Shown: positions 1 through 7,905 of the stretch, in pieces
How the letters are laid out: each line of letters starts with the position of its first letter
Position numbering within the stretch: position 1 is the stretch's first letter
From: DAIOEK01 sp964648485
GTDB lineage: Bacteria > Chloroflexota > Anaerolineae > Anaerolineales > Anaerolineaceae
Length of the DNA: 64,000 nt
Assembly: GCA_964648485.1 (NCBI GenBank)
Contig: CAZYOF010000013.1
Coordinates: 1 to 64,000, forward strand
Direction of reading: 5' to 3'
The notes under the pieces: model-generated
What the model saw: the letters and a program-made list of their open reading frames with translations, nothing else
The model's database searches: none
Told to the model about the DNA's origin: nothing
Made by a program: the position numbers and the translations under genes

Positions 1-56
1 TTCGTGAAGGTGGTCTGACGGTTGGCGCCGGTGTGATCACCAAGATTCTGGACTAG
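1..56 (+). CDS. tuf: Elongation factor Tu, C-terminal end (partial)
   Basis: Only the last 17 codons and the TAG stop are inside the window. They read EGGLTVGAGVITKIL followed by Asp, which is the closing strand of EF-Tu domain 3. EF-Tu is the cytoplasmic GTPase that delivers aminoacyl-tRNA to the ribosome. The stop lies 10 bp before rpsJ, the usual str-to-S10 operon junction, so co-transcription is likely. The start and most of the gene lie upstream of the window. Confidence 0.93.
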   Translation, partial: REGGLTVGAGVITKILD

Positions 57-66
57 GTGCATTATG

Positions 67-375
67 ATGGCTAAGCAAAAGATACGTATTCGTCTCAAGG
101 CATACGACCACCGTGTTCTGGATCAGTCCGCTAAACGGATTGTTGACACGGCTGAACGCAGCGGCGCACAGGTAGTAGGACCCGTTCCTCTGCCAACCAA
201 AATTGAAAAATTTACCGTCCGCCGCTCCACGTTTATCGATAAAGATTCCCACGAGCATTTTGAGATCCGCACTCATAACAGATTGATCGATGTGCTGGAT
301 CCAGATTCAAAAACCATTGATATGCTCATGCGTTTGAATCTTCCTGCCGGTGTCGATATCGAAATTAAGATTTAG
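67..375 (+). CDS. rpsJ: 30S ribosomal protein S10
   Basis: S10 sits in the head of the 30S subunit and in many bacteria also pairs with NusB in antitermination. The product begins MAKQKIRIRLKAYDHRVLD and carries the later GPVPLPT and RTHNRLIDVLDP segments, full length at 102 residues. Two ATG codons stand in tandem at 64 and 67; I chose 67 because family members start MAKQ. No strong ribosome binding site is seen, so translational coupling to tuf is plausible. It is the first gene of the S10 cluster, and an unusual 244-bp gap follows it. Confidence 0.97.
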   Translation: MAKQKIRIRLKAYDHRVLDQSAKRIVDTAERSGAQVVGPVPLPTKIEKFTVRRSTFIDKDSHEHFEIRTHNRLIDVLDPDSKTIDMLMRLNLPAGVDIEIKI

Positions 376-396
376 TACTTTTAATTACGGATATAT

Positions 397-445
397 CCAC
401 CTGATCAGGGTATTGCAGCTATAGACAATATCCCTGATTTGGTGG
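397..445 (+). promoter_or_regulatory. Long hairpin between rpsJ and rplC without a U-tract
   Basis: Left arm 397-415 and right arm 426-445 are complementary over about 19 bases apart from a few mismatches, with a 10-base loop. The core is ATCAGGG pairing with CCCTGAT. The following bases, TAAAATC, are not a terminator U-tract. It lies in the only long gap inside the S10 cluster, so a leader, processing site or attenuator for the rplC-onward transcript is possible. That role is inference. Confidence 0.6.
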
Positions 446-619
446 TAAAATCAATATTCGTGCCGGTAAACAATAATCCGTGCACGCGGTAGTTCAAGAG
501 CAGAATTCACTGTGCCAGAAAAAGCTCGGTGTGCTGACTGACTGAATTACTGGGAGATGATGCAGCCCAGCCCAGGCTGACAGTCTCAACTAACACTACT
601 CTACAAGGAGAATACCAGG

Positions 620-1249
620 ATGTTAAAAGGGCTCATTGGTAAGAAAATCGGCATGACCCAGATTTTCGATGAGAATGGCGCGGCAGTTCCTGTGACCATC
701 ATCGAAGCTGGGCCTTGCTACGTTACCCAGATATGCACGCCCGAAAAAGAAGGTTATGCCGCTGTACAACTGGGGTTTGACGAAGTTAAACCCAAGCGAA
801 TCAGTGGTGGGGAACTGGGTCATTTGAAAAAGAATGATATTCCCCCTCTTCGTATTCTGCGTGAATTTAGAACCAAAGATCCCCAGGTCAAAGAAGGCGA
901 TAAAGTCTCTGTTGATCTCTTTGCCGTTGGCGAAGCAGTGGATGTGGTCGGGGTATCTAAAGGTAAGGGCTTTGCCGGTGGCGTAAAACGCTACCATTTT
1001 AGAGGTGGACCAAAAACACATGGCCAGTCTGACAGACACCGCGCACCAGGTTCCCGCGGTTCAGGCACAACTCCCGGTCGTGTTTATAAGGGTTCGCGTG
1101 GCCCCGGTCATATGGGCGATGATCGTGTTACCGCACAGAACCTGAAAGTTGTTCTGGTTGACCCAGAGCGAAATCTGATCGGCGTCCGCGGGTCCATTCC
1201 TGGCGGCCGTAACGGTATCGTGATGGTAAAGGAGGCCAGAAAACAATAG
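620..1249 (+). CDS. rplC: 50S ribosomal protein L3
   Basis: L3 is one of the first proteins to bind 23S rRNA and its extended loop reaches the peptidyl-transferase centre. The 209-residue product starts MLKGLIGKKIGMTQIF and has the central GVSKGKGFAGGVKR stretch and the loop SRGSGTTPGRVYKGSRGPG, all typical of L3. A good ribosome binding site (AAGGAG) precedes the ATG. It follows a 244-bp gap that holds a long hairpin, and leads directly into rplD, so it may head its own transcript. Confidence 0.97.
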   Translation: MLKGLIGKKIGMTQIFDENGAAVPVTIIEAGPCYVTQICTPEKEGYAAVQLGFDEVKPKRISGGELGHLKKNDIPPLRILREFRTKDPQVKEGDKVSVDLFAVGEAVDVVGVSKGKGFAGGVKRYHFRGGPKTHGQSDRHRAPGSRGSGTTPGRVYKGSRGPGHMGDDRVTAQNLKVVLVDPERNLIGVRGSIPGGRNGIVMVKEARKQ

Positions 1250-1287
1250 GCATCAGCCAGGATTGTTTTCTGTAAGGGAGCTTGATC

Positions 1288-1920
1288 ATGATGAAAGCAG
1301 ATGTATATAACATGCAAGGTGAAAAAGTCCGCACAATTGAATTACCCGCGGAAATCTTTGAAGCCCCAATTTATGTCGATTTGATGCACCAGGCATTTGT
1401 TCGCCAAATGGCAAACGCCCGTCTTGGTACGCATAACACCAAAGGACGCAGTGATGTAGCCGGTGGTGGTCGTAAACCATGGCGTCAGAAGGGCACCGGA
1501 CGCGCCCGACAGGGTTCCACTCGTGCTCCGCACTGGAAAGGCGGCGGTGGTGTTCATACCCCGCATCCGCGTAAATACTTCCAGGCAATGCCCCGCCAGA
1601 TGCGCCGTGCCGCTTTGCGTTCAGCTCTTTCGGCAAAAGCCAGCGAAGAAGGAATTGTTGTTGTCGATAATATGGTTCTTGCTGAACCCAAGACCCGCCT
1701 GATGGCACAGGCATTAAACCGCCTGGTTGGTGAAAGCAGCGCATTAATCCTGGTTCCAGAAAAGAATCAGGAATTTGAGATGGTCATCCGCTCAACCAAC
1801 AACATCCCCGATGCGAAGACACTGATGGCTGGATATTTGAATATCCGCGATCTGATGACCTTTGATAAGGTTATCCTTCCTGTTCAATCGCTGGATGTGA
1901 TCGCAGCCAATCTGGGCTAA
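1288..1920 (+). CDS. rplD: 50S ribosomal protein L4
   Basis: L4 lines the constriction of the nascent-peptide exit tunnel and in some bacteria represses its own operon. The product carries the hallmark loop GRKPWRQKGTGRARQGSTR followed by APHWKGGG. The frame is open from a TTG at 1282, but AAGGGAG at 1274-1280 fits the ATG at 1288 better, giving 210 residues. It lies 38 bp after rplC and 17 bp before rplW in a continuous S10 operon. Confidence 0.95.
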   Translation: MMKADVYNMQGEKVRTIELPAEIFEAPIYVDLMHQAFVRQMANARLGTHNTKGRSDVAGGGRKPWRQKGTGRARQGSTRAPHWKGGGGVHTPHPRKYFQAMPRQMRRAALRSALSAKASEEGIVVVDNMVLAEPKTRLMAQALNRLVGESSALILVPEKNQEFEMVIRSTNNIPDAKTLMAGYLNIRDLMTFDKVILPVQSLDVIAANLG

Positions 1921-1937
1921 TCGCAGGAGACGAGAGA

Positions 1938-2240
1938 ATGACTACTGTATATGATGTTTTGAGAAGACCTCTGGTAACTGAAAAGACCAATTACCAGGTG
2001 ACCAAGTTACATCAGTATGTCTTTGAAGTGGATGGCAGCGCTACCCGTACTCAGGTAAAAGATGCTGTTGAAACCATCTTTAAAGTGACCGTACTGCGTG
2101 TAAATATTATCAATACGCCCGGAAAACGAACCCGCCGTGCCAAAAGCCGCAGACTCATGCTGCGCGAATCTGGTATTAAAAAAGCAATCGTTACCCTGGC
2201 GCCTGAAAACCGCATTCCGATCTTTGAAGGGGTAGAGTAA
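1938..2240 (+). CDS. rplW: 50S ribosomal protein L23
   Basis: L23 surrounds the tunnel exit and is the docking site for trigger factor and signal recognition particle. The 100-residue product has the family opening YDVLRRPLVTEKT and the extended loop GKRTRRAKSRR. A clear GGAGACGAGAG ribosome binding region precedes the ATG. Its TAA shares one base with the ATG of rplB, so the two are probably translationally coupled. Confidence 0.96.
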   Translation: MTTVYDVLRRPLVTEKTNYQVTKLHQYVFEVDGSATRTQVKDAVETIFKVTVLRVNIINTPGKRTRRAKSRRLMLRESGIKKAIVTLAPENRIPIFEGVE

Positions 2241-3076
2241 TGGCAGTCAAAGTCTATAAACCCATCACGCCCGGTATGCGCGGCATGACCGGACACACGT
2301 TCGAAGAGATTACCAAAACCACCCCTGAGCGGTCTTTGATCGTAATTCGTAAAGCAGCAGGTGGACGTAACTCTTACGGACGGATCACCGTCCGCCATCA
2401 AGGCGGCGGAAATCGTCAATATATTCGCGTGGTTGATTTCAAACGCGATAAATTAAACATCCCTGCCAAAGTAGCGGCGATTGAATACGATCCCAATCGT
2501 ACAGCCAGACTCGCCCTGCTTTTCTATGTGGATGGTGAAAAACGATACATTGTTGCACCGATTGGATTAAAAGTTGGCGATACGATCGTATCTGGTCCAG
2601 CAGCTGAAATTCGGGTTGGAAACAGCATGCCCATTTCGAATATTCCCGTTGGTACAACTGTGCACAATATCGAACTTAAAGAAGGCAAAGGCGGTCAACT
2701 TGTACGCTCTGCCGGTGGTGCAGCGCAGTTACTCGCGAAAGAGGGTGACTATGCACAAATCCGCATGCCATCTGGTGAAGTTCGTCTGGTTCGCCAAACC
2801 TGCTATGCAACCATTGGTCAGGTAGGGAACCTAGATCACAGTAATGTAAAGCTGGGAAAAGCAGGCCGAAAACGCCACCTGGGAGTTCGCCCAACCGTTC
2901 GTGGTACTGCCATGTCCCCGCGCGACCATCCGCATGGCGGTGGTGAAGGTCGTCAACCGGTGGGTATGCCGGGTCCGAAATCCCCCTGGGGACGTCCGAC
3001 TCGTGGTTATCGCACCCGCCGTAATAAGCAGACGGATCAGTACATCGTCCGCCGCCGCAGCAAGAGCAGCCGGTAA
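2240..3076 (+). CDS. rplB: 50S ribosomal protein L2
   Basis: L2 is a core 50S protein near the peptidyl-transferase centre and forms an intersubunit bridge. At 278 residues it is full length. The C-terminal signature RGTAMSPRDHPHGGGEGR, which contains the conserved histidine implicated in activity, is intact, followed by the basic tail RRNKQTDQYIVRRRSKSSR. The start overlaps the rplW stop by one base. Codon use and length match the neighbouring ribosomal genes. Confidence 0.97.
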   Translation: MAVKVYKPITPGMRGMTGHTFEEITKTTPERSLIVIRKAAGGRNSYGRITVRHQGGGNRQYIRVVDFKRDKLNIPAKVAAIEYDPNRTARLALLFYVDGEKRYIVAPIGLKVGDTIVSGPAAEIRVGNSMPISNIPVGTTVHNIELKEGKGGQLVRSAGGAAQLLAKEGDYAQIRMPSGEVRLVRQTCYATIGQVGNLDHSNVKLGKAGRKRHLGVRPTVRGTAMSPRDHPHGGGEGRQPVGMPGPKSPWGRPTRGYRTRRNKQTDQYIVRRRSKSSR

Positions 3077-3112
3077 GGCGCTGGAATTTTGACAGGATAG
3101 AGGGTCGAACAT

Positions 3113-3394
3113 ATGTCACGATCACTAAAAAAGGGTCCATTCATTGAACCCAAATTGCTGAAAAAAGTAGAAGCCATGAATACTCGTAATGAGAAGAAAG
3201 TGGTCCGCACCTGGTCTCGCGCCAGCACCATTTTCCCTCAGATGGTTGGGCACACAATTGCCGTCCATGATGGACGCCGGCATGTACCCATTTACATCAC
3301 CGAGAACATGGTAGGACACCGTCTGGGTGAGTTCGCTCCGACACGCCACTTCCGTGGTCACATGTCAGACAAATCATCCGGGAAGGGAAAGTAA
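3113..3394 (+). CDS. rpsS: 30S ribosomal protein S19
   Basis: S19 binds 16S rRNA in the 30S head together with S13 and contacts A-site tRNA through its tail. The 93-residue product begins MSRSLKKGPFIEPKLLKKV and has the signature GEFAPTRHFRGH near the C terminus. It is placed between rplB and rplV as in the canonical S10 operon, with only 3 bp separating it from rplV. Confidence 0.97.
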   Translation: MSRSLKKGPFIEPKLLKKVEAMNTRNEKKVVRTWSRASTIFPQMVGHTIAVHDGRRHVPIYITENMVGHRLGEFAPTRHFRGHMSDKSSGKGK

Positions 3395-3397
3395 GCC

Positions 3398-3739
3398 ATG
3401 GCTCACGATATTAAAGCTCAATTACGCTTTGCATCGATGTCAGCCCAGAAAGTTCGCCTGGTTGTAGATCTGGTGCGAGGTAAAAAAGCCGTGGAAGCGC
3501 TCAATATTTTGAAATTCATGCCAAATGTTGCAGCGCGCCATGTTGGAAAAGTATTGAACTCTGCCGTCGCCAATGCAGAAGAGAACTTCGGAGTAAGCCG
3601 AGATGACCTCTTTGTCTATCGGATTTATGCAGACGAAGCCCCTACCCGCAAATGGCGAAGATTCGGCGCCCGGGGTCGATTTAAACCCCTCCTCCGCCGC
3701 AACTCGCATATCACCGTTGTTCTGCGGGAAAAAGCATAA
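3398..3739 (+). CDS. rplV: 50S ribosomal protein L22
   Basis: L22 forms the second wall of the exit-tunnel constriction opposite L4. The 113-residue product shows the N-terminal helix SMSAQKVRLVVDLVRGK and the tunnel hairpin region around KWRRFGARGRFKPLLRR. It starts 3 bp after the rpsS stop and is followed by a 42-bp spacer before rpsC. No unusual features were noticed. Confidence 0.96.
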   Translation: MAHDIKAQLRFASMSAQKVRLVVDLVRGKKAVEALNILKFMPNVAARHVGKVLNSAVANAEENFGVSRDDLFVYRIYADEAPTRKWRRFGARGRFKPLLRRNSHITVVLREKA

Positions 3740-3781
3740 CGCGGGTACCTGTAGCAGAAAGCATAAACAACAGGAGTAAAT

Positions 3782-4459
3782 ATGGGTCGAAAAGTACATC
3801 CGATTGGGTTCCGCCTGAACATCAACCAGCCTTGGCAAGGTCGATGGTACGCCGAAGGTAAAGAATACGCTGATCAGTTACACCAGGATTTCGAAATTCG
3901 TAAAGTGGTGAGATCTGAAGCTGAAAAAGCCGGTGTATCACTGATTGAAGTCGAACGTTACCCAGGCAAAGTAAAAGTATCTGTACACACTGCCAAACCC
4001 GGCATTTTGATTGGCCGTAAAGGTGAAAGTGTAAAGAAAATGCGCCAGGCTCTGGAAGCATTGACCGGGAAGAAAATTGATCTAGAAATCAAAGAGATCA
4101 AGAATCCTGATACAGATGCCTACCTGGTAGCAGCCAATATTGCAGGGCAAATGGAACGTCGTGTTTCTTATCGCCGGGCGATGAAACGCGCACTCCAACA
4201 AGCCATGCGTCAGGGCGCATTGGGAATTAAAGTAGAAGTAGCCGGTCGCCTGAGCGGTGCAGAAATGGCTCGCTCGGTGTGGCTGCGTGAAGGTCGTGTT
4301 CCGCTGCAAACTCTGCGAGCAAACATAGACTTTGCCCGCGCAGAAGCGCTGACCACCTATGGACGGATTGGCGTCAAAGTGTGGATTTATAAAGGCGAAG
4401 GCATGCCCGTGGTTGAAGAAAAAGCAGAAGCCACTGAAGGCGTCTACGTTAGTGAATAA
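3782..4459 (+). CDS. rpsC: 30S ribosomal protein S3
   Basis: S3 lies at the mRNA entry channel and contributes to mRNA helicase activity. The 225-residue product starts MGRKVHPIGFRL and has a KH domain whose GxxG loop is GRKG in KPGILIGRKGESVKKMR. The C-terminal domain carries SGAEMARSVWLREGRVPLQTLRA, with only a short acidic tail after it. AGGAGT stands just before the ATG. The position between rplV and rplP is standard. Confidence 0.97.
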   Translation: MGRKVHPIGFRLNINQPWQGRWYAEGKEYADQLHQDFEIRKVVRSEAEKAGVSLIEVERYPGKVKVSVHTAKPGILIGRKGESVKKMRQALEALTGKKIDLEIKEIKNPDTDAYLVAANIAGQMERRVSYRRAMKRALQQAMRQGALGIKVEVAGRLSGAEMARSVWLREGRVPLQTLRANIDFARAEALTTYGRIGVKVWIYKGEGMPVVEEKAEATEGVYVSE

Positions 4460-4503
4460 CCAGTACTGGATATTTTCCAGAAAAAATTGGTGAGGTAACG
4501 ATT

Positions 4504-4932
4504 ATGTTAATGCCAAAACGTGTTAAATGGCGCAAGCAGCAGCGTGGACGCATGACCGGTAAGGCTCTGCGTGGCGCAGAGGTGAGCTTTGGTGACTGGG
4601 GCTTACAAGCCCTTGAACCTGGCTGGGTAACCGCCCGCCAAATTGAAGCCGCCCGCCGCACCATCGTCCACTCGATGAAGCGCCGTGGAAAAGTATGGAT
4701 CCGGATTTTCCCGGACAAACCCTACACACAGAAACCACCTGAGACTCGTATGGGTAAAGGTAAAGGTGGCGTGGAGTATTGGGTGTCGGTTGTCAAACCT
4801 GGTCGTATTATGTTCGAAATCAGCGGTTTGCCAGATGATGTTGCCATTCATGCACTCAAACAAGCAACCTACAAGTTCTCGATCAAAACGAAGGTTGTAT
4901 CTAAACGTGAGCTTGGAGGGGAACAGCAATGA
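4504..4932 (+). CDS. rplP: 50S ribosomal protein L16
   Basis: L16 organises the A-site tRNA elbow contact on the 50S subunit. The 142-residue product has MPKRVKWRKQQRGR at its start and the two signatures RRGKVWIRIFPDKP and GKGKGGVEYWVSVVKPGR. GAGGT upstream supports the ATG at 4504. The gene ends in an ATGA overlap with rpmC, a sign of coupled translation. Confidence 0.97.
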   Translation: MLMPKRVKWRKQQRGRMTGKALRGAEVSFGDWGLQALEPGWVTARQIEAARRTIVHSMKRRGKVWIRIFPDKPYTQKPPETRMGKGKGGVEYWVSVVKPGRIMFEISGLPDDVAIHALKQATYKFSIKTKVVSKRELGGEQQ

Positions 4933-5141
4933 AACTTTCAGAAATTCGACTGCTGTCCAGTGAAGAACTATTCACAAAACTGTCCGATGCGCGAAACGAG
5001 ATGATGAATCTCCGTTTCCAGGCAGTCACCGGGCAATTGACGGATACGAGCCGTCTGAAAATTACACGCCGCATAATAGCTCGCTATGAGACTATCTTAA
5101 AAGAACGTGAAACCGCGGCTGGCAAGGAAGGTGTAGCATGA
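4929..5141 (+). CDS. rpmC: 50S ribosomal protein L29
   Basis: L29 is a small two-helix protein near the tunnel exit beside L23. The 70-residue product contains LSSEELFTKLSDARNEMMNLRFQ and the second helix RLKITRRIIARYETILKERE. Its ATG overlaps the rplP stop by 4 bases, and its own stop overlaps the rpsQ ATG by 4 bases, so rplP-rpmC-rpsQ form a tightly coupled triplet. Confidence 0.95.
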   Translation: MKLSEIRLLSSEELFTKLSDARNEMMNLRFQAVTGQLTDTSRLKITRRIIARYETILKERETAAGKEGVA

Positions 5142-5410
5142 ACAATCGTCGTCGTATCATAGGTGTTGTTAAAAGCAACAAAATGACTAAGACAGTGGTG
5201 GTAGAAATTTCACGGGCTTACCGTCACCCTGTTTACAAAAAAGTTGTGCACCTCAGTAACCGTGTGAAAGCACATGATGAGCTGGGTTGCAATGTCGGCG
5301 ACAAGGTTCAAATTGTTGAAAGCAAACCGCTTTCTGCTGATAAACGCTGGGTTGTTGAATCCATCGTTGTCAGCGAACGCCGTACCGAAGATGCCGGTGT
5401 GGGAGAGTAG
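5138..5410 (+). CDS. rpsQ: 30S ribosomal protein S17
   Basis: S17 is a primary 16S rRNA binder with an OB-fold. The 90-residue product opens with NNRRRIIGVVKSNKMTKTVVVE and continues with YRHPVYKKVVHLSNRVKAHDE, both characteristic. It begins within the rpmC stop (ATGA) and ends two bases before rplN. The short C-terminal extension RRTEDAGVGE is not conserved but is common in size. Confidence 0.96.
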   Translation: MNNRRRIIGVVKSNKMTKTVVVEISRAYRHPVYKKVVHLSNRVKAHDELGCNVGDKVQIVESKPLSADKRWVVESIVVSERRTEDAGVGE

Positions 5411-5412
5411 CC

Positions 5413-5784
5413 ATGATACAGCAAGAAACTCGTTTAAAAGTTGCCGATAATACAGGCGCCCGCGAGCTGCTGGTCATCCATATTTTGGGCGGATCAACCC
5501 GTCAGTTCGGGTTTGTTGGTGATGTCGTGGTTGCCACCGTGAAATCTGCGGCTCCCCAGGGCTCTGTAAAGAAGAGTGATATCGTCAAGGCGGTTATTGT
5601 GCGATGCGCAAAAGAATGGCGTCGGGAAGATGGTTCATCCATCCGCTTTGATGATAATGCCGCTGTTATTCTCGATAACGATGGGCAGAACCCCAAGGGT
5701 ACTCGTATTTTTGGACCCGTTGCCCGCGAACTTCGCGAAAAAGGGTTTATGAAAATTGTCTCCCTTGCCCCAGAAGTGATTTGA
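5413..5784 (+). CDS. rplN: 50S ribosomal protein L14
   Basis: L14 forms intersubunit bridges and is the binding site of the silencing factor RsfS. The product is full length at 123 residues and begins MIQQETRLKVADNTGARELLVI, with the later signature RFDDNAAVILDNDGQNPKGTRIFGP spread over residues 75-100. It lies 2 bp after rpsQ and 24 bp before rplX, in the canonical spc order. Confidence 0.97.
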   Translation: MIQQETRLKVADNTGARELLVIHILGGSTRQFGFVGDVVVATVKSAAPQGSVKKSDIVKAVIVRCAKEWRREDGSSIRFDDNAAVILDNDGQNPKGTRIFGPVARELREKGFMKIVSLAPEVI

Positions 5785-5808
5785 GGTTAGGAGATCAGGA
5801 GCAAGAGA

Positions 5809-6141
5809 ATGAGAGTAAAAATTCATAAAGGTGACACGGTTGAAGTAATCAGCGGCCGGCTTGAAGATAAAGGGAAGCGTGGCGATGTTATTCGCGTCAT
5901 TACCGAAGATAGCCGGGTGGTTGTTCAGGGCATAAACTTGCGCACCAAGCACAAACGACAGATGCAATCACAGGGCCGCACGGTCAATCCCGGCAAATTG
6001 CGCTTCGAAGCTCCGGTATCCATTTCTAATGTGATGCTGGTCTGCCCGAAATGCAACAAGCCGACCCGAGTCGCGCTCCAGCGCGAAGAGGATAAAACCA
6101 GGCGCATCTGCAAGAAGTGCAAAGAGCTGATTGACGAATAG
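5809..6141 (+). CDS. rplX: 50S ribosomal protein L24 with Cys4 C terminus
   Basis: L24 is an assembly-initiating 50S protein with a KOW motif, seen here at residues 4-32 (KIHKGDTVEVISG then KGKRGDVIRV). The 110-residue product ends with two CxxC pairs, Cys79/Cys82 (CPKC) and Cys101/Cys104 (CKKC), which would suit a zinc ribbon. This C+ form contrasts with the E. coli protein, which lacks these cysteines. The gene sits between rplN and rplE as expected. Confidence 0.95.
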   Translation: MRVKIHKGDTVEVISGRLEDKGKRGDVIRVITEDSRVVVQGINLRTKHKRQMQSQGRTVNPGKLRFEAPVSISNVMLVCPKCNKPTRVALQREEDKTRRICKKCKELIDE

Positions 6142-6160
6142 GACGCTTGGGAGCGACAAG

Positions 6161-6706
6161 ATGAATAGACTGAAAGAAAGATACCAAAAAGAGATCTCGC
6201 CAGCGTTGATGAAAGAACTCAACCTTGAAAATGTGATGCAAATTCCACAGATCAAGAAAGTTGTAGTCAACATTGGTATGGGTGAAGCATTAGACAACCC
6301 CAAAACTCTGGATGCGGCAGTCAATGATATCACCCTGATCACCGGTCAGAAACCTGTAGTGACAAAAGCCCGCAAGAGCATTGCGAATTTCAAACTCCGT
6401 GAAGGACGTTTGATCGGCGTAAAAGTAACCCTGCGCGGTGAGAAGATGTGGTCATTCATGGACCGGTTAATGAATATTGTTTTACCGCGTGTGCGTGATT
6501 TTCGTGGTATTTCCCCCGATGCCTTCGATGGGCGCGGCAACTATACCCTTGGCATACGCGAGCAGTTGATCTTCCCTGAGATCGAATACGATAAGATCGA
6601 TAAAATTCGCGGGATGGAAATCACAATTGTGACTTCTGCTCCCAACGATGATCAGGCAAGAGCTCTGCTGCAGATGATGGGCATGCCATTCAAGAAGGGA
6701 TCGTAA
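6161..6706 (+). CDS. rplE: 50S ribosomal protein L5
   Basis: L5 binds 5S rRNA and contacts the P-site tRNA from the central protuberance. The product has the conserved KKVVVNIGMGEA, the TGQKPVVTKARKSIANFKLREG stretch spread over residues 56-78, and the C-terminal VTSAPNDDQARALLQMMG. The frame is open from a TTG at 6131 overlapping rplX, but GGGAG at 6149-6153 fits the ATG at 6161, giving 181 residues, the usual length. Confidence 0.96.
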   Translation: MNRLKERYQKEISPALMKELNLENVMQIPQIKKVVVNIGMGEALDNPKTLDAAVNDITLITGQKPVVTKARKSIANFKLREGRLIGVKVTLRGEKMWSFMDRLMNIVLPRVRDFRGISPDAFDGRGNYTLGIREQLIFPEIEYDKIDKIRGMEITIVTSAPNDDQARALLQMMGMPFKKGS

Positions 6707-6707
6707 T

Positions 6708-6890
6708 ATGGCTAAGACATGCATGAAATATCGTGAAATGCGACGAAAATTTCCGAATATGGTGCGCAACCGCTGCAGAGTTTGCGGACGCCCCCATGGA
6801 TATATCCGCCGCTTTGGCTTGTGCCGCATTTGTTTCCGTGAAATTGCCCTGCAGGGAAAAATCCCCGGGGTGACAAAGTCATCCTGGTAG
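6708..6890 (+). CDS. rpsZ: 30S ribosomal protein S14, zinc (type Z) form
   Basis: This is the short zinc-binding S14 of the 30S head. The 60-residue product has two CxxC pairs at Cys23/Cys26 (CRVC) and Cys39/Cys42 (CRIC), and the typical ending LQGKIPGVTKSSW. The ATG follows the rplE stop after one base. The zinc-free long form (rpsN) is not seen in this window. Confidence 0.97.
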   Translation: MAKTCMKYREMRRKFPNMVRNRCRVCGRPHGYIRRFGLCRICFREIALQGKIPGVTKSSW

Positions 6891-6908
6891 CCTGGACGGA
6901 GGTCATAA

Positions 6909-7322
6909 ATGAGCGTTTCAGATCCAATTGCTGATATGTTGACCCGCATCCGAAACGGCGTGCTGATTGGGCAATCCGTCGTGGCGATGCCAACTTCCCG
7001 ATTGAAGGGCGAAATTGCCCGCATCTTGAAGGAAGAGGGTTATATAGAAAGCTTTGAAGTTGTCGATGGTGAGAACCCGGTACAAAAAGTACTGCGTGTC
7101 CACCTGAAGTATGTTGGCGAGCGTCGCGAGCGCCGTCCGGTAATAACCGGTCTCGAGCGCGTCAGCCGCCCCGGACGCCGGGTCTATACTCGGAAACAGG
7201 AAATACCCTGGGTGCTTTCAGGCATCGGTATTGCCATCATTTCCACCCCCAAAGGTGTGATGACCGGCAGTCGCGCCCGCCAATTGGGCGTCGGTGGCGA
7301 AATCCTGTGCAAGGTCTGGTAA
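6909..7322 (+). CDS. rpsH: 30S ribosomal protein S8
   Basis: S8 binds the central domain of 16S rRNA and in E. coli represses the spc operon. The 137-residue product starts MSVSDPIADMLTRIRNG and ends with the conserved segment GIAIISTPKGVMTGSRAR and GGEILCKVW. A GGAGG ribosome binding site is present. It follows rpsZ by 18 bp and precedes rplF by 25 bp. Confidence 0.97.
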   Translation: MSVSDPIADMLTRIRNGVLIGQSVVAMPTSRLKGEIARILKEEGYIESFEVVDGENPVQKVLRVHLKYVGERRERRPVITGLERVSRPGRRVYTRKQEIPWVLSGIGIAIISTPKGVMTGSRARQLGVGGEILCKVW

Positions 7323-7347
7323 TCCGTCTGGATAGGAGGAAATTACT

Positions 7348-7896
7348 GTGTCAAGAATAGGACGTATGCCTGTACCGGTTCCCTCCACTGTAAAGGTAGA
7401 GATCCAGGGATCCAGCCTTTCCGTAAAGGGACCGAAAGGTGAAATGAGCAGAACCTTTTCACCTGGCATGATGATCTCACAAGAAGAAGGTCAGATCATC
7501 ATCAAGCGGGAAACAGAATCTCGCGAACACAAAGCATTGCATGGCACCACCCGTGCGTTGGTAAACAACATGGTGGTAGGTGTTAGCACTGGTTTCGAAC
7601 GCATTCTGGAAGTTGAAGGTGTGGGTTACCGTTCTGAAATGGATGGTAAAAACCTGGTACTCCATGTGGGGTATTCTCATCCGGTTGTTGTTGAACCACC
7701 CGAGGGAATCTCATTTGAAGTGGATACCAAGACCCGCCAGATCAAAATTCTGGGAAGCGACAAAGAGCAGCTTGGACAGATAGCGGCGATCATTCGCAAA
7801 ATCCGCCCCCCTGAGCCGTATCATGGGAAAGGCATTCGCTACGCTGGTGAAAAAATCCGCCGCAAGGCTGGCAAATCTGGTAAAGCAAAGAAGTAA
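7348..7896 (+). CDS. rplF: 50S ribosomal protein L6
   Basis: L6 has two tandem repeats and lies near the factor-binding stalk base. The product starts with GTG, supported by AGGAGGA at 7335-7341. It reads MSRIGRMPVPVPSTVKVEIQ and ends with IRKIRPPEPYHGKGIRYAGE and a basic tail, 182 residues in all. The C-terminal PEPYHGKGIRY signature is diagnostic. Confidence 0.97.
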   Translation: MSRIGRMPVPVPSTVKVEIQGSSLSVKGPKGEMSRTFSPGMMISQEEGQIIIKRETESREHKALHGTTRALVNNMVVGVSTGFERILEVEGVGYRSEMDGKNLVLHVGYSHPVVVEPPEGISFEVDTKTRQIKILGSDKEQLGQIAAIIRKIRPPEPYHGKGIRYAGEKIRRKAGKSGKAKK

Positions 7897-7905
7897 GGTG
7901 AAGTT

